From positions 1-61,945 of the forward strand of contig CAJXLV010000017.1 of the NCBI GenBank assembly GCA_913056185.1: a stretch of 61,945 bases of DNA, written 5' to 3'. The stretch comes from an uncultured Bacteroidota bacterium. Its GTDB lineage: Bacteria > Bacteroidota > Rhodothermia > Rhodothermales > Salinibacteraceae. Position 1 is the stretch's first letter; each line of letters opens with the position of its first letter. Shown piece after piece: positions 54,006 to 61,945 of this stretch. A program made the position numbers and the translations under genes. The notes below the pieces were generated by a model. It made no database searches. It saw only the letters and a list, made by a program, of their open reading frames with translations, and had not been told where the DNA came from.

Positions 54006-55442
54006 ATGCGGTTCTTTGCCGTCGGTCTTAATCACGAATGCACCTCGCTGGAGCGCACCGAGAAGTTCGCGCTCAGCCCCGACGACCAAGAGGCGCTGTA
54101 TGCCAATCTCAGCCTGAGTGCCGACGCGGAGGCGGTGGTCCTCTCGACGTGCAATCGCACGGAGGCCTATCTCTACGGCACAGGGGCGGACGTGCGCCAG
54201 ATGCAGGCGCTCCTGGGGCAGTCGGCCGGGCAGCAGTGGCCCGCGGAGGCGGCGTTTCAGATCCGCGACGAGGCCGCGGTGCGCCACCTGCTGCAGGTGA
54301 CCAGCGGCCTGCGCTCGGTGGTGCTGGGGGAGCAGCAGATCTTCGCGCAGGTGAAGGCGGCGTACGAGCGCGCAGTCGACGCGGACGCGCTCCATTCGGT
54401 GATGCATCGCCTCTTCCACACGGCCTTCCGGGCGGCGAAGCGCGTATCGTCGGAAACGGGGCTCGACCGCGGCGCTGCCTCCGTCTCCACGGCGGCGGTG
54501 GAGATGGCCCGCCAGGACCTGGGGGCCTACACCGACGCGGCCTCGCTTTCTGAAACGGACGTGGTGCTGGTGGGCGCGGGCAAGATGGGACGCCTCGCGC
54601 TGGAAGCCCTGGCGGACGACACGCCCCGGTCCGTCACTATCGTCAACCGCTCGGCCACGCGGGCAATCGACCTCGCGGAGGCGCACGACGGCACGTCCTG
54701 CGCCTGGGACCAGCGCCACGAGGCGGTGGCCGCGGCTGATCTGGTCCTGGTGGCCACCGGCGCCCCGGATCCCGTCCTCACGTCGGCCTCCCTGCCCGTG
54801 CCCGACGCCGGCACCACCCTGGTGGTGGATGTGGCCATGCCCCGCAACGTAGACCCCACGGTGGCCGATCGCCCCGGCTACCGCCTGTACGACCTCGACG
54901 ACCTGCAGGCGTGGACCCAGGAGGTGCGCGACCGCCGGGCCGCCTCGGTGCCCCGGGCCGAGTCCATCTGCGAAGAGCTCCTGGAGGACTTTGTCACGTG
55001 GTTCTTCCACCAGCAGGCCCTGCAGCCTGCCATTCAGGCCATCCGAAATACGTTCGACACCATCCGCGAGCAGGAGGTGGAGCGGCACGCACACCGCACC
55101 GACATGGACCGGGCGGAGGTGGACCGCCTCACCGAGTCCATCATGCAAAAGCTGTTGGCGGTGCCCATCGTCCGCCTGAAAAATGTGGACCCGGAGAGCA
55201 TCGACTTTGTGCAGGGCATTGAGCTGCTGCACGCCCTCTTCGCGCCGTCGGACGCGGAGGATGCGGGCCGCTCCCTGCCCCGTGCCCCGGATGCAGACCG
55301 CCCCGACCTCGGCGACGCGCCCTCCCCCTGCCCCTACCTCACCCACGATGCAGGGCCGGACGACGAGGAAACCCGAAACGTGCAGCACGCGCTTCGGATG
55401 TCGACCACCGAGCGCACTGGGCCCTCTGCGGACAATGAGTAG
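54006..55442 (+). CDS. hemA: Glutamyl-tRNA reductase
   Basis: First step of the C5 route to 5-aminolevulinate; 478 residues. The catalytic cysteine is Cys49 in AVVLSTCNRTEAY. Also seen are HLLQVTSGLRSVVLGEQQIFAQVK, the NADPH fold VVLVGAGKMGRLALEAL, VDVAMPRNVDP and the dimerisation helix RAESICEELLEDFVTWF. The start is ATG 54006 (MRFFAVGLNHECTSLER); a TTG 15 codons earlier was rejected. The last roughly 50 residues are acidic and Asp/Pro-rich (SDAEDAGRSLPRAPDADRPD), extending past the family end. hemC and hemD follow, so this is a tetrapyrrole operon. Confidence 0.97.
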   Translation: MRFFAVGLNHECTSLERTEKFALSPDDQEALYANLSLSADAEAVVLSTCNRTEAYLYGTGADVRQMQALLGQSAGQQWPAEAAFQIRDEAAVRHLLQVTSGLRSVVLGEQQIFAQVKAAYERAVDADALHSVMHRLFHTAFRAAKRVSSETGLDRGAASVSTAAVEMARQDLGAYTDAASLSETDVVLVGAGKMGRLALEALADDTPRSVTIVNRSATRAIDLAEAHDGTSCAWDQRHEAVAAADLVLVATGAPDPVLTSASLPVPDAGTTLVVDVAMPRNVDPTVADRPGYRLYDLDDLQAWTQEVRDRRAASVPRAESICEELLEDFVTWFFHQQALQPAIQAIRNTFDTIREQEVERHAHRTDMDRAEVDRLTESIMQKLLAVPIVRLKNVDPESIDFVQGIELLHALFAPSDAEDAGRSLPRAPDADRPDLGDAPSPCPYLTHDAGPDDEETRNVQHALRMSTTERTGPSADNE

Positions 55443-55549
55443 CCGCGGAGGCACAGCACGCAGCGTCCCGGAGCCCCTCCTGGGTTCCCCCGCGCGGCCG
55501 CTTCGCCCTTGACTGTTCCGGCCTCTTCCTCGAACAATTCCTGCCCTCG

Positions 55550-56524
55550 ATGTCCGCCGTTTCTGAACCGCTCGTCCTCGGCACGCGTGGCAGCGACCTG
55601 GCCCTCCGCCAGGCCAATAGCGTGCGCTCCCGGCTGGAAGCGGCCGGCTACCGCGCCACGCTGACCACCATCTCCACCCGCGGCGACGAGTCGACCGACA
55701 CGCCCATCTCGGAGATTGGGGACGAGGCGGTCTTTACGAAGGAGCTGGACCGGGCCCTCCTGCAGGGAGATGTGGACCTGGCTGTCCATTCGCTGAAAGA
55801 CATTCCCTCCCGCGTGCCGTCGGGCATTGCCCTCGCCGCCATCGGGGAGCGCGAAGACCCGCGGGACGCGTTTGTCGCTCATCCCTCGTTCGAGGGCCAC
55901 CTGCACGACCTACCGCAGGGCGCTCCCGTCGCTACGGCGTCGCTCCGCCGCACCGCGCAGCTGCAAGCCTGGCGGCCCGACCTGGAGGTGGTGCCGGTGC
56001 GCGGCAACGTCGACTCGCGCCTCGAAAAGCTTCGCCGCAGCGACTGGGCGGGCATGGTGCTCGCGGTGGCGGGCCTCGTGCGGCTCGGCCTCTCCATGCA
56101 CATCCGAGACCGCATTGACCCGGCCCGCATGATTCCGGCGGTGGGGCAGGGCGCGCTCGGCATCGCGTGCCGCGAGGACAACGACGCCCTGAGACGCCTC
56201 CTCGCTGAGACGCTTCATCACGATGCCACCGGCCGTGCGGTAACGGCCGAACGGGCCTTCCTGCGCGAGGTCGGCGGCGGGTGTCAGGTGCCCCTGGGCG
56301 CCTGGGCGCACCTGGAGGAGGATGCGCTCGTGCTCGACGCCTGCATCGCTGCCCTCGACGGCGAGGAGTACTACCGCGACCAGCGCCGCTGTGCCCCGGA
56401 CGACGGCGCCGACACGGGCCGCGATCTGGCGCGCGATCTGCTGGAGCGCGGCGGCGATCACATCCTGGACGAGGTGCTCGGCGACCGGCGCCACGAACCG
56501 TCCGGGTCGCCGTTCAACGCGTAG
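55550..56524 (+). CDS. hemC: Porphobilinogen deaminase (hydroxymethylbilane synthase)
   Basis: Joins four porphobilinogens into hydroxymethylbilane; 324 residues. Asp84 in AVHSLKDIPSRVP is the catalytic residue, and the dipyrromethane cofactor is held by Cys245 in REVGGGCQVPLGAWA. The start LVLGTRGSDLALRQAN and the RR pair in TASLRRTAQLQA are also family marks. The C-terminus is acidic. It lies between hemA (107 bases) and hemD (150 bases). Confidence 0.98.
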   Translation: MSAVSEPLVLGTRGSDLALRQANSVRSRLEAAGYRATLTTISTRGDESTDTPISEIGDEAVFTKELDRALLQGDVDLAVHSLKDIPSRVPSGIALAAIGEREDPRDAFVAHPSFEGHLHDLPQGAPVATASLRRTAQLQAWRPDLEVVPVRGNVDSRLEKLRRSDWAGMVLAVAGLVRLGLSMHIRDRIDPARMIPAVGQGALGIACREDNDALRRLLAETLHHDATGRAVTAERAFLREVGGGCQVPLGAWAHLEEDALVLDACIAALDGEEYYRDQRRCAPDDGADTGRDLARDLLERGGDHILDEVLGDRRHEPSGSPFNA

Positions 56525-56674
56525 CCCCGGCGCCCGCGCCCGCTGCAAAAAGGCCTTCTCTTCCTCAGCCATCGCGGGGGGCACTCGAACGGAAGGGCGT
56601 GCGGCGCATGGACAACGAGGCGCTCACCTCTGACACCGTCGTCGCTCCTGCAACGCCCTCTCTCCCGTGTGCCG

Positions 56675-57406
56675 ATGACCAACGCCCCCGATGTCATTCT
56701 CTTGCGTTCGGCGGACCCGCCGCCCGATCGCTACCTCGAGGCGTTTGATCACGCCGGCCTGCGTGCCCGGTGCGAGCCGGTGCTCTCCTTCTCGTTTCCC
56801 CGCCAAGAGGCCCTCGCGGCGCAACTGCGGTCCCGCGACGCGTACGCGGCCCTGATTGCCACCAGTCCGCGGGCGGGAACGGCCCTAAAGCGCGTGTTTG
56901 AGGACCGGCCCGCGCTGGCGAGGGCGTGGCGGAAGGCCCCGGCCTACGCCGTCGGTCCCAAAACGGCGGCGCGGTTGCGAGACGCAGGGCTGGCCGCGCG
57001 CGGGGCAGACGCGGGTTCCGCGGATGCCCTGGCCGAGCACATCATTGAGGCGGATCCCGCGGCTCCGTTGCTGTTTCTTTGCGGCAATCGGCGTCGCGAC
57101 GTGCTGCCGCAGCGCCTTCGGGCCGCCGCTGTGTCGTTCGACGAGCAGGTGGTGTACCACACCCATACGCGGACGGATTTGGCGCTTCCGGCTCCGGAGG
57201 ACGCCCCCTGGCTGGTCTTCTTTAGCCCGTCGGGGCTGGAGGCGGTGACGCAGTCGGGCATCGACCCGGGGGCCTACCGCTGCGCCGCGATTGGGCCCAC
57301 GACCGGAGGTGCCCTGAAAGAAGCGGGGCACCCGCCCGCAGCGGTGGCCGACGCTCCCACGCCCAAGGCGCTCGTGAAAACCCTTCGCGAAGCACACGCC
57401 GCCTGA
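56675..57406 (+). CDS. hemD: Uroporphyrinogen-III synthase
   Basis: Closes hydroxymethylbilane to uroporphyrinogen III; 243 residues in two alpha/beta lobes. HemD is a poorly conserved family, but the layout is right: VILLRSADPP at the start, YAALIATSPRAGTALKRVF, AYAVGPKTAARLRDAGLAARG, LFLCGNRRRDVLPQRL, WLVFFSPSGLEAVTQ and CAAIGPTTGGALKEAG. Its position right after hemC makes the call secure. ATG at 56675 is chosen; an in-frame GTG two codons earlier is possible. It is convergent with thiE, 28 bases away. Confidence 0.93.
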   Translation: MTNAPDVILLRSADPPPDRYLEAFDHAGLRARCEPVLSFSFPRQEALAAQLRSRDAYAALIATSPRAGTALKRVFEDRPALARAWRKAPAYAVGPKTAARLRDAGLAARGADAGSADALAEHIIEADPAAPLLFLCGNRRRDVLPQRLRAAAVSFDEQVVYHTHTRTDLALPAPEDAPWLVFFSPSGLEAVTQSGIDPGAYRCAAIGPTTGGALKEAGHPPAAVADAPTPKALVKTLREAHAA

Positions 57407-57434
57407 TGCGTGCAGAAGGCCGTTTCGAGGCGTC

Positions 57435-58118
57435 TCATCCGTCGGACTCGCGAAGCACACCGTCGATTGCGGCGCGGAACCGGGCCGTCGCACGCTCCGG
57501 ATCGGTCGCCGTTGCCACGGCGGAAAGCACCGCCACACCGTGCGCCCCGGCCTCCAGGGCCGCCCGCACGCGGTCGTGGGTGATGCCGCCAATGGCGATG
57601 ACGGGAATCGGCACGGCCTCACACGCCTGGGCCAGCCCGTCTGGCCCCTTCACGGACTTTGGGTTGCGCTTGGAGGTGGTGGGAAACACCGGGCCAAACC
57701 CGATGTAGTCGGCCCCCAATTCATAGGCCTCGGCCGCCTGGCCGGGCTTCGTGGCGGTGGCCCCGATGAGGAACTCGGTGCCCAGAACCGACCGCCCAGC
57801 ATCCACCGGGAAGTCCTTCTGCCCGAGATGCACGCCATCGGCGCCGATGGCCTGGGCAATGTCGAGACGATCGTCCACGATGAGAGGCGTCGACGCGTCC
57901 CTGCATACAGCCGCCACCCGACGGGCCTCCACGAGCTGGTTCTGGACGCCCCCGTGCTTCTGACGAAACTGAATCGTGTCGGCCCCGCCCCGGATGGCCA
58001 GCCGGGCGAGGTCGGCGTGGGGGTGGTCCTGCTGAAGGTGAAAGTCGGTGAGCACGTGCAAACGACCGATCGAGAGCTCTTCGGCCGTGGGCTCTCCGTT
58101 CGAGGAGGGGGCCTCCAT
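57435..58118 (-). CDS. thiE: Thiamine-phosphate synthase
   Basis: Couples the pyrimidine and thiazole parts of thiamine; (beta/alpha)8 barrel of 227 residues. Marks of the family are LHVLTDFHL, IRGGADTIQFRQKHG, LIVDDRLDIAQAIGADGVHLGQKDFP, IGATATKPGQAAEAYELGADYIGFGPVFPT and VPVIAIGGITHDR. ATG at 58118 gives MEAPSSNGEPTAEELSIG; the frame continues upstream into unlikely coding. I looked for a TPP riboswitch in the 177-bp upstream gap and did not find the expected core. It is divergent from the glycerate kinase gene. No thiD, thiC or thiG is nearby. Confidence 0.95.
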   Translation of the reverse strand: MEAPSSNGEPTAEELSIGRLHVLTDFHLQQDHPHADLARLAIRGGADTIQFRQKHGGVQNQLVEARRVAAVCRDASTPLIVDDRLDIAQAIGADGVHLGQKDFPVDAGRSVLGTEFLIGATATKPGQAAEAYELGADYIGFGPVFPTTSKRNPKSVKGPDGLAQACEAVPIPVIAIGGITHDRVRAALEAGAHGVAVLSAVATATDPERATARFRAAIDGVLRESDG

Positions 58119-58295
58119 GATGAGGGATGGGCGGGTGGAAAAGAGCTGCGAGAGCTGCACACCTGAGCCGCCTTGCAGTTCCCCCGCGACGTAGCCTGCA
58201 GACAATTTCCACGTCCTGCGAACGAACGGGCAAGGCAGCCGGTTCGGGCTTGCGCCGAGGGGGCACAAAGACACCAACCGTTTCTTCTCCGTCCA

Positions 58296-59666
58296 ATGAG
58301 TGCATCTGCCGTTCAGTCGGCCCTTGTGGACGATGCTCAGGCACTGTTTCGGGCCGCCGTGGAGCGCGTTCAGGCCCCGCACTTGCTGTCGCAGCGCGAC
58401 CCGTCCACGTGGGCGCCGGCCCCGCTGTCGGCCTACGCGTCCCTTCGCGTGGTGGGGATGGGGAAGGCAGCCCTCGCCATGGCCGGAGCGATGGACCGGT
58501 TCCTGGGGGCACGCCGCCGCGCAGACGAGGCGCTGGCGGGCTGCGTGGTGGTGCCCGAGGGATACGCCACGACGGGCCCCGACGGCCTCGCCCCGCCGTC
58601 TTCCCTGGATGTGATGGAGGGCGGGCATCCGCTGCCGACGCGAAAGAGCACGCGGGCCGCGCGTCGCATGCTCGACCATGCCGAGGCCGCCGGCCCCAAC
58701 GATCTGCTGCTCGTGTTGATCTCGGGCGGCGGCACGGCCCTAAGCACGCTCCCGGCCGCCGACCTGGACGTGACTGATCTGAGAACCACGTACCACCGAT
58801 TGCTCACCGCGGGCGTCCCGGTGCAATCGATGAATGCGGTGCGCAAGCACCTGACGCGGGTGGGCGGCGGGCAGTTGGCCCGGGCCGCGGCGCCGGCGAC
58901 CGTGGCGGCGGGGGTCGTGTCGGACGTGGTGGGGGATGATATGTCTGTTATTGCAAGCGGGCCTACCGTTCCCGATCCCACTACGTACGAGGACGCCGTT
59001 CGGGTGCTCTACCGCTACAACCTGTGGCGCGATGTGCCGCGCCCCGTCCGTACGCACCTGGCGGAGGGCGCCCGCGGCAAACGCCCCGACACCCCAGGCC
59101 CGGGCGACGCGTGCTTCGAACGTGCTCACACGCATCTGATCGGGACGAACCGGATGGCGCTCGACGCGGCGGCAGACGCAGCGGAGGCGCGCGGGTACGA
59201 AGTCCGGCGGGTGACGGTGGGGGTCGAAGGCGAAGCCCGGGCCGTGGGAAGAGACCACGTCGACACCCTGCTCGATGCGGAGCCCTCAACGCCGACCTGT
59301 TGGCTCTGGGGCGGCGAACCAACCGTCACTGTGACTGGCGAGGGGAACGGCGGGCGCAATCAGGAGGTGGCACTGGGCGGGGCGCTCGCGCTGGAGGAGA
59401 CGTCGGCCCCGGCCGTGCTGTTAAGCGGCGGGACGGATGGGATCGACGGCCCGACGGAGGCCGCCGGGGCCTGGGCAACGCCGGACACCGCGGAACGGGC
59501 CCGCGCCGCGGGGTGCGACCCGGAGGCGCATCTTGACGACAACAACGCGCATCCGCTCTTTGACGCGACGGGGCAGCTTCTCCAAACGGGCCCAACCCAC
59601 ACGAACGTGATGGACGTGCATGTGGGACTCGTGCATCCCGACGCGCCGACGGACGACAGCCTCTGA
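58296..59666 (+). CDS. Glycerate 2-kinase (MOFRL / TtuD family)
   Basis: Phosphorylates D-glycerate to 2-phosphoglycerate, or is a hydroxypyruvate-reductase-annotated relative (TtuD); 456 residues. The N-terminal DUF4147 part has LRVVGMGKAALAMAGAM, MEGGHPLPTRKSTRAA, LLLVLISGGGTALSTLPA, VRKHLTRVGGGQLAR and VVSDVVGDDMSVIASGPTV. The C-terminal MOFRL domain has CWLWGGEPTVTVTGEGNGGRNQE, VLLSGGTDGIDGPTEAAGAW and GPTHTNVMDVHVGL. ATG at 58296 gives MSASAVQSALV; the frame is open further upstream. It is followed 112 bases later by pbpC. Confidence 0.93.
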   Translation: MSASAVQSALVDDAQALFRAAVERVQAPHLLSQRDPSTWAPAPLSAYASLRVVGMGKAALAMAGAMDRFLGARRRADEALAGCVVVPEGYATTGPDGLAPPSSLDVMEGGHPLPTRKSTRAARRMLDHAEAAGPNDLLLVLISGGGTALSTLPAADLDVTDLRTTYHRLLTAGVPVQSMNAVRKHLTRVGGGQLARAAAPATVAAGVVSDVVGDDMSVIASGPTVPDPTTYEDAVRVLYRYNLWRDVPRPVRTHLAEGARGKRPDTPGPGDACFERAHTHLIGTNRMALDAAADAAEARGYEVRRVTVGVEGEARAVGRDHVDTLLDAEPSTPTCWLWGGEPTVTVTGEGNGGRNQEVALGGALALEETSAPAVLLSGGTDGIDGPTEAAGAWATPDTAERARAAGCDPEAHLDDNNAHPLFDATGQLLQTGPTHTNVMDVHVGLVHPDAPTDDSL

Positions 59667-59778
59667 ATCCGTTCAGGGGGAGGCAGCTCCCCGCGAACGG
59701 ATCGCTTTTCCAATCCCGCGTGCTGTTTCGTACTTTAACCGTCTCGACACATCGCCTGGCACCCGGAGCCAGCCCATC

Positions 59779-61945
59779 GTGCCTGTCCTTCGCCGACACC
59801 CGATCTGGGGAGCTGCGGTCCTGCTCCTGCTCGCCGGACTTCTGTCTCTGCTCTGGCCACTTCCGAAGACGGCCGCGCCCGGGGCCGGACACACCAGCCT
59901 GGACGTCACGGCCCAGAACCAGACCGTGCTTCGGTCGGTGCACCCCGAAGGGGGGCAGCCCATCTCGGTGCGCGAGCTCCCCCAGAGCGTCGTCGAGGCC
60001 CTCCTCGCCATTGAAGACCGGCGCTTCTATTCGCACCCCGGCATCGATCCCCTGGCGCTGGGACGGGCGCTCTGGAGCAACCTGCGACAGGGCCGCATCG
60101 TGAGCGGCGGCTCGACCGTCACGATGCAGGTCGCGGAGCAGTTGCGCGGCACGCCCCCGCCGACGATTGGGAACAAGCTCGTGGAGATGCACCTCGCGCT
60201 GCGGCTGGAATTGCGGCGCTCGAAGCCGGAGATTCTGTCGCTCTGGTTCAACCGGGTCTCCTTCGGCAACCGCCTCCACGGCATCGAGGCCGCCGCGCAG
60301 GGCTACTTTGGCAAGTCGGCCCGCGACCTCACGCCCGCCCAGGCCGCGTACCTTGTGGGGCTGCCCCGCGCCCCGAGCCGCTACAACCCGTTTCGTCACC
60401 CCGAGCGCGCCGAGCAGCGCCAGCACCGCGTCCTCCGTGCCCTGCAGGACGCAGGCGTTTTGACCCCGGATGAGCGCAAGCAACTCGCCGCGGTGCCAAT
60501 CGACGTGCGGAGGCCCGATCCCGTCTTCCGCGCCCCGCACCTGACGCGCTGGGTGCTCCGCCACCGCCGCCCCGACTCGCGGTCGCTGACCGAGATCCGG
60601 ACGACGATCGATCCGGACCTCCAAAGGACGGTCGCCAACCTTGTAGAGGCGCACGTGCAGACGTTCCGACAGGAGACGCTGACCAACGCCGCGGCGGTCG
60701 TGCTCGACAACCGCACCGGGGCGATCCGTGCCTACGTGGGCAGCGCCGACTTCTGGAACGAGCGGCACGGGGGGCAGAACGACGGGGTGCGCATGCTGCG
60801 GCAGCCGGGGAGCGCGCTGAAGCCGTTCACCTACGCCCACGCCCTCGCCTCCCGCCGCTACACGCCCGCCACGGTGCTCGCCGACATTGAGCTGAATGTG
60901 CCGGAGGCGAGCGGGGCCTTCACGCCCGAAAACTACGACGAGACCTACCACGGCCCCACGCCCCTTCGGCAGGCGCTGGCGTCGAGCTTCAACGTGCCCG
61001 CCGTGCGGCTGGCGCGGGAGTTTGGGCCCGCGGCGATTCTGGAGACGCTCCACGACGTTGGCTTTTCGTCCCTCGACCGCGCCCCGTCGCACTACGGCGT
61101 CGGCCTCACGCTGGGGAACGGGGAGGTGCAGCCCCTCGAACTGGCGCGCGCCTACGCCGGACTGGCGCGCGGCGGCACGCTGCCCCCGGTCCACGCCGTG
61201 CGCTGGGCCCGTACCGTCGACGGCGACACCTTGCACACCGACCTCCCAGCGCGGCAGCAAACCGGTCTTTCTCCGGGTGTCGCGCACCTGATCACGGACA
61301 TTCTCGACGATCCCGCCGCGCGGGCGCCGGGCTTTGGGCGGGGTGGGCCGCTGGAGCTGCCGTTTCCGGTGGCGGTGAAGACGGGGACCTCCAAGGACTA
61401 CCGCGACAGCTGGACGGTGGGCTACACGCCGCGGCACACGGTGGCCGTGTGGGCGGGCAACTTCGACGGGACGCCGATGGACCGGATGAGCGGGGTGGCG
61501 GGCGCCGCGCCCCTCTTCCACAGCATCATGCGAGAACTCGGGAGCGGGGGCAATTTCGAGCGTCCGCCGGGCCTCAAATCCGCACGGGTGTGCCCCGCCA
61601 GCGGCAAGCGCCCGGGCACGCACTGTCCTGCACCCCACCGCGAGCTGTTTCTATCTGGGACGGTCCCCACGGACACCTGCACCGTTCACCGCGTCGTTGC
61701 CATTGACCAGCGCACGGGGCGCCGCGCCGCTCCCGACACCCCGTCGCGCCACGTACAGGAAACCCGCTACGCGGTCTACCCCGAGCGCTACCACGGCTGG
61801 ATGCGCGAGCACGACCTCCCACTGCCGCCGAAAACGCCGCGCACCGCGCCTCAGACGCCGACTGCGGCGGCGGGGAGCCTCCGGGTCACGGATCGGCTCC
61901 GCATCCGCTACCCCGCGGACGAGGCGCTCTTCTACGTCGACCCGG
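59779..61945 (+). CDS. pbpC: Penicillin-binding protein 1C, 3' end cut by the window
   Basis: Bifunctional peptidoglycan synthase; 722 residues visible. No ATG lies near in frame, so GTG at 59779 (VPVLRRHPIWG) is the best start and gives one membrane helix (AAVLLLLAGLLSLLW). The GT51 transglycosylase part (about 45-215) has Glu79 in AIEDRRFYSHPGIDPLALGR and GGSTVTMQVAEQLRG. The transpeptidase part has Ser345-Lys348 in QPGSALKPFTYAHAL, SSFN (402-405) and KTGTS from Lys534. A penicillin-binding C-terminal domain begins after about residue 700 and is truncated. The usual partner, an alpha-2-macroglobulin gene, is not seen upstream. Confidence 0.95.
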   Translation, partial: MPVLRRHPIWGAAVLLLLAGLLSLLWPLPKTAAPGAGHTSLDVTAQNQTVLRSVHPEGGQPISVRELPQSVVEALLAIEDRRFYSHPGIDPLALGRALWSNLRQGRIVSGGSTVTMQVAEQLRGTPPPTIGNKLVEMHLALRLELRRSKPEILSLWFNRVSFGNRLHGIEAAAQGYFGKSARDLTPAQAAYLVGLPRAPSRYNPFRHPERAEQRQHRVLRALQDAGVLTPDERKQLAAVPIDVRRPDPVFRAPHLTRWVLRHRRPDSRSLTEIRTTIDPDLQRTVANLVEAHVQTFRQETLTNAAAVVLDNRTGAIRAYVGSADFWNERHGGQNDGVRMLRQPGSALKPFTYAHALASRRYTPATVLADIELNVPEASGAFTPENYDETYHGPTPLRQALASSFNVPAVRLAREFGPAAILETLHDVGFSSLDRAPSHYGVGLTLGNGEVQPLELARAYAGLARGGTLPPVHAVRWARTVDGDTLHTDLPARQQTGLSPGVAHLITDILDDPAARAPGFGRGGPLELPFPVAVKTGTSKDYRDSWTVGYTPRHTVAVWAGNFDGTPMDRMSGVAGAAPLFHSIMRELGSGGNFERPPGLKSARVCPASGKRPGTHCPAPHRELFLSGTVPTDTCTVHRVVAIDQRTGRRAAPDTPSRHVQETRYAVYPERYHGWMREHDLPLPPKTPRTAPQTPTAAAGSLRVTDRLRIRYPADEALFYVDP

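Noticed and set aside
53358-55454. 698-codon open frame on the minus strand
   Set aside because: Antisense to hemA and the nucleosidase gene, with no protein-like features; hemA has all its active-site residues on the plus strand.
58119-58295. TPP riboswitch upstream of thiE
   Set aside because: I searched the minus strand for the CTGAGA and ACC-TTGAACCTGA-type core. Only weak GC-rich matches are there, so there is no support.
59326-61638. 770-codon open frame on the minus strand
   Set aside because: It runs antisense through pbpC and the end of the glycerate kinase gene. The translation is Arg/Gly/Pro-rich without any family motif, while the plus strand has complete PBP1C motifs.

Overview
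The window is high-GC (roughly two-thirds G+C by eye), gene-dense bacterial chromosome. The gene content fits a red, halophilic member of the Rhodothermota, close to Salinibacter. The pointers are a carotenoid cluster (phytoene synthase, CruF-type hydratase, glycosyltransferase, acyltransferase) of the kind needed for salinixanthin-like acyl-glycosides, a ComA/HSA32-family protein, a diderm envelope set (LolA, PpiD-type foldase, PBP1C, TolC) and few clear Shine-Dalgarno sites. The lineage is inferred from gene content only; no rRNA or tRNA gene was seen.

Layout. 1-7.4 kb: copper/silver export locus (end of a CopA-type P-ATPase, a small Cys-rich exported protein, TolC-family channel, CusB, CusA). 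7.5-11.3 kb: MmgE/PrpD protein, ComA-family protein, an azurin-like cupredoxin and a convergent DUF3047-type protein. 11.8-20 kb: Ca2+/Na+ exchanger, panC-panD, 3-hydroxyacyl-CoA dehydrogenase, PhoH, dapF and PpiD. 20-28.3 kb: MtfA peptidase, kynureninase-like enzyme, rplU-rpmA, FAH-family hydrolase, FMN-binding protein, threonine aldolase, greA, LD-carboxypeptidase and a LapA-like protein. 28.4-32.9 kb: carotenoid cluster on the minus strand. 33-45.4 kb: mixed housekeeping genes (WbqC, dcd, ZIP and CDF transporters, msrA, aldo/keto reductase, an epimerase-hydrolase fusion, mdh, lolA, thpR, a molybdenum-carrier-like protein). 45.4-50.3 kb: split histidine cluster hisB-proC-hisH / hisA-hisF with a cold-shock gene in opposite orientation in the middle. 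50.5-57.4 kb: metG, MTA/SAH nucleosidase, hemA-hemC-hemD. 57.4-61.9 kb: thiE, glycerate 2-kinase and a PBP1C gene cut by the window end.

The most unusual signal is in the DNA between genes. A family of hairpin elements sits at the 3' ends of at least five genes, and its edge itself forms the stop codon of the adjacent gene (panD, ppiD, aldo/keto reductase, LD-carboxypeptidase, Ca2+ exchanger). One copy lies between convergent genes and appears to supply both stop codons. Two long versions carry a conserved internal module of about 200 bp in opposite orientations. A second, separate layer of 12-17-nt tandem repeats occurs at many gene borders, and related sequence appears in frame inside the cytoplasmic loop of CusA. 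Other points of interest are a methylmalonyl-CoA epimerase/alpha-beta hydrolase fusion, a perfect 9-bp inverted repeat upstream of the carotenoid operon, and the pairing of a ComA-family protein with a PrpD-family protein.
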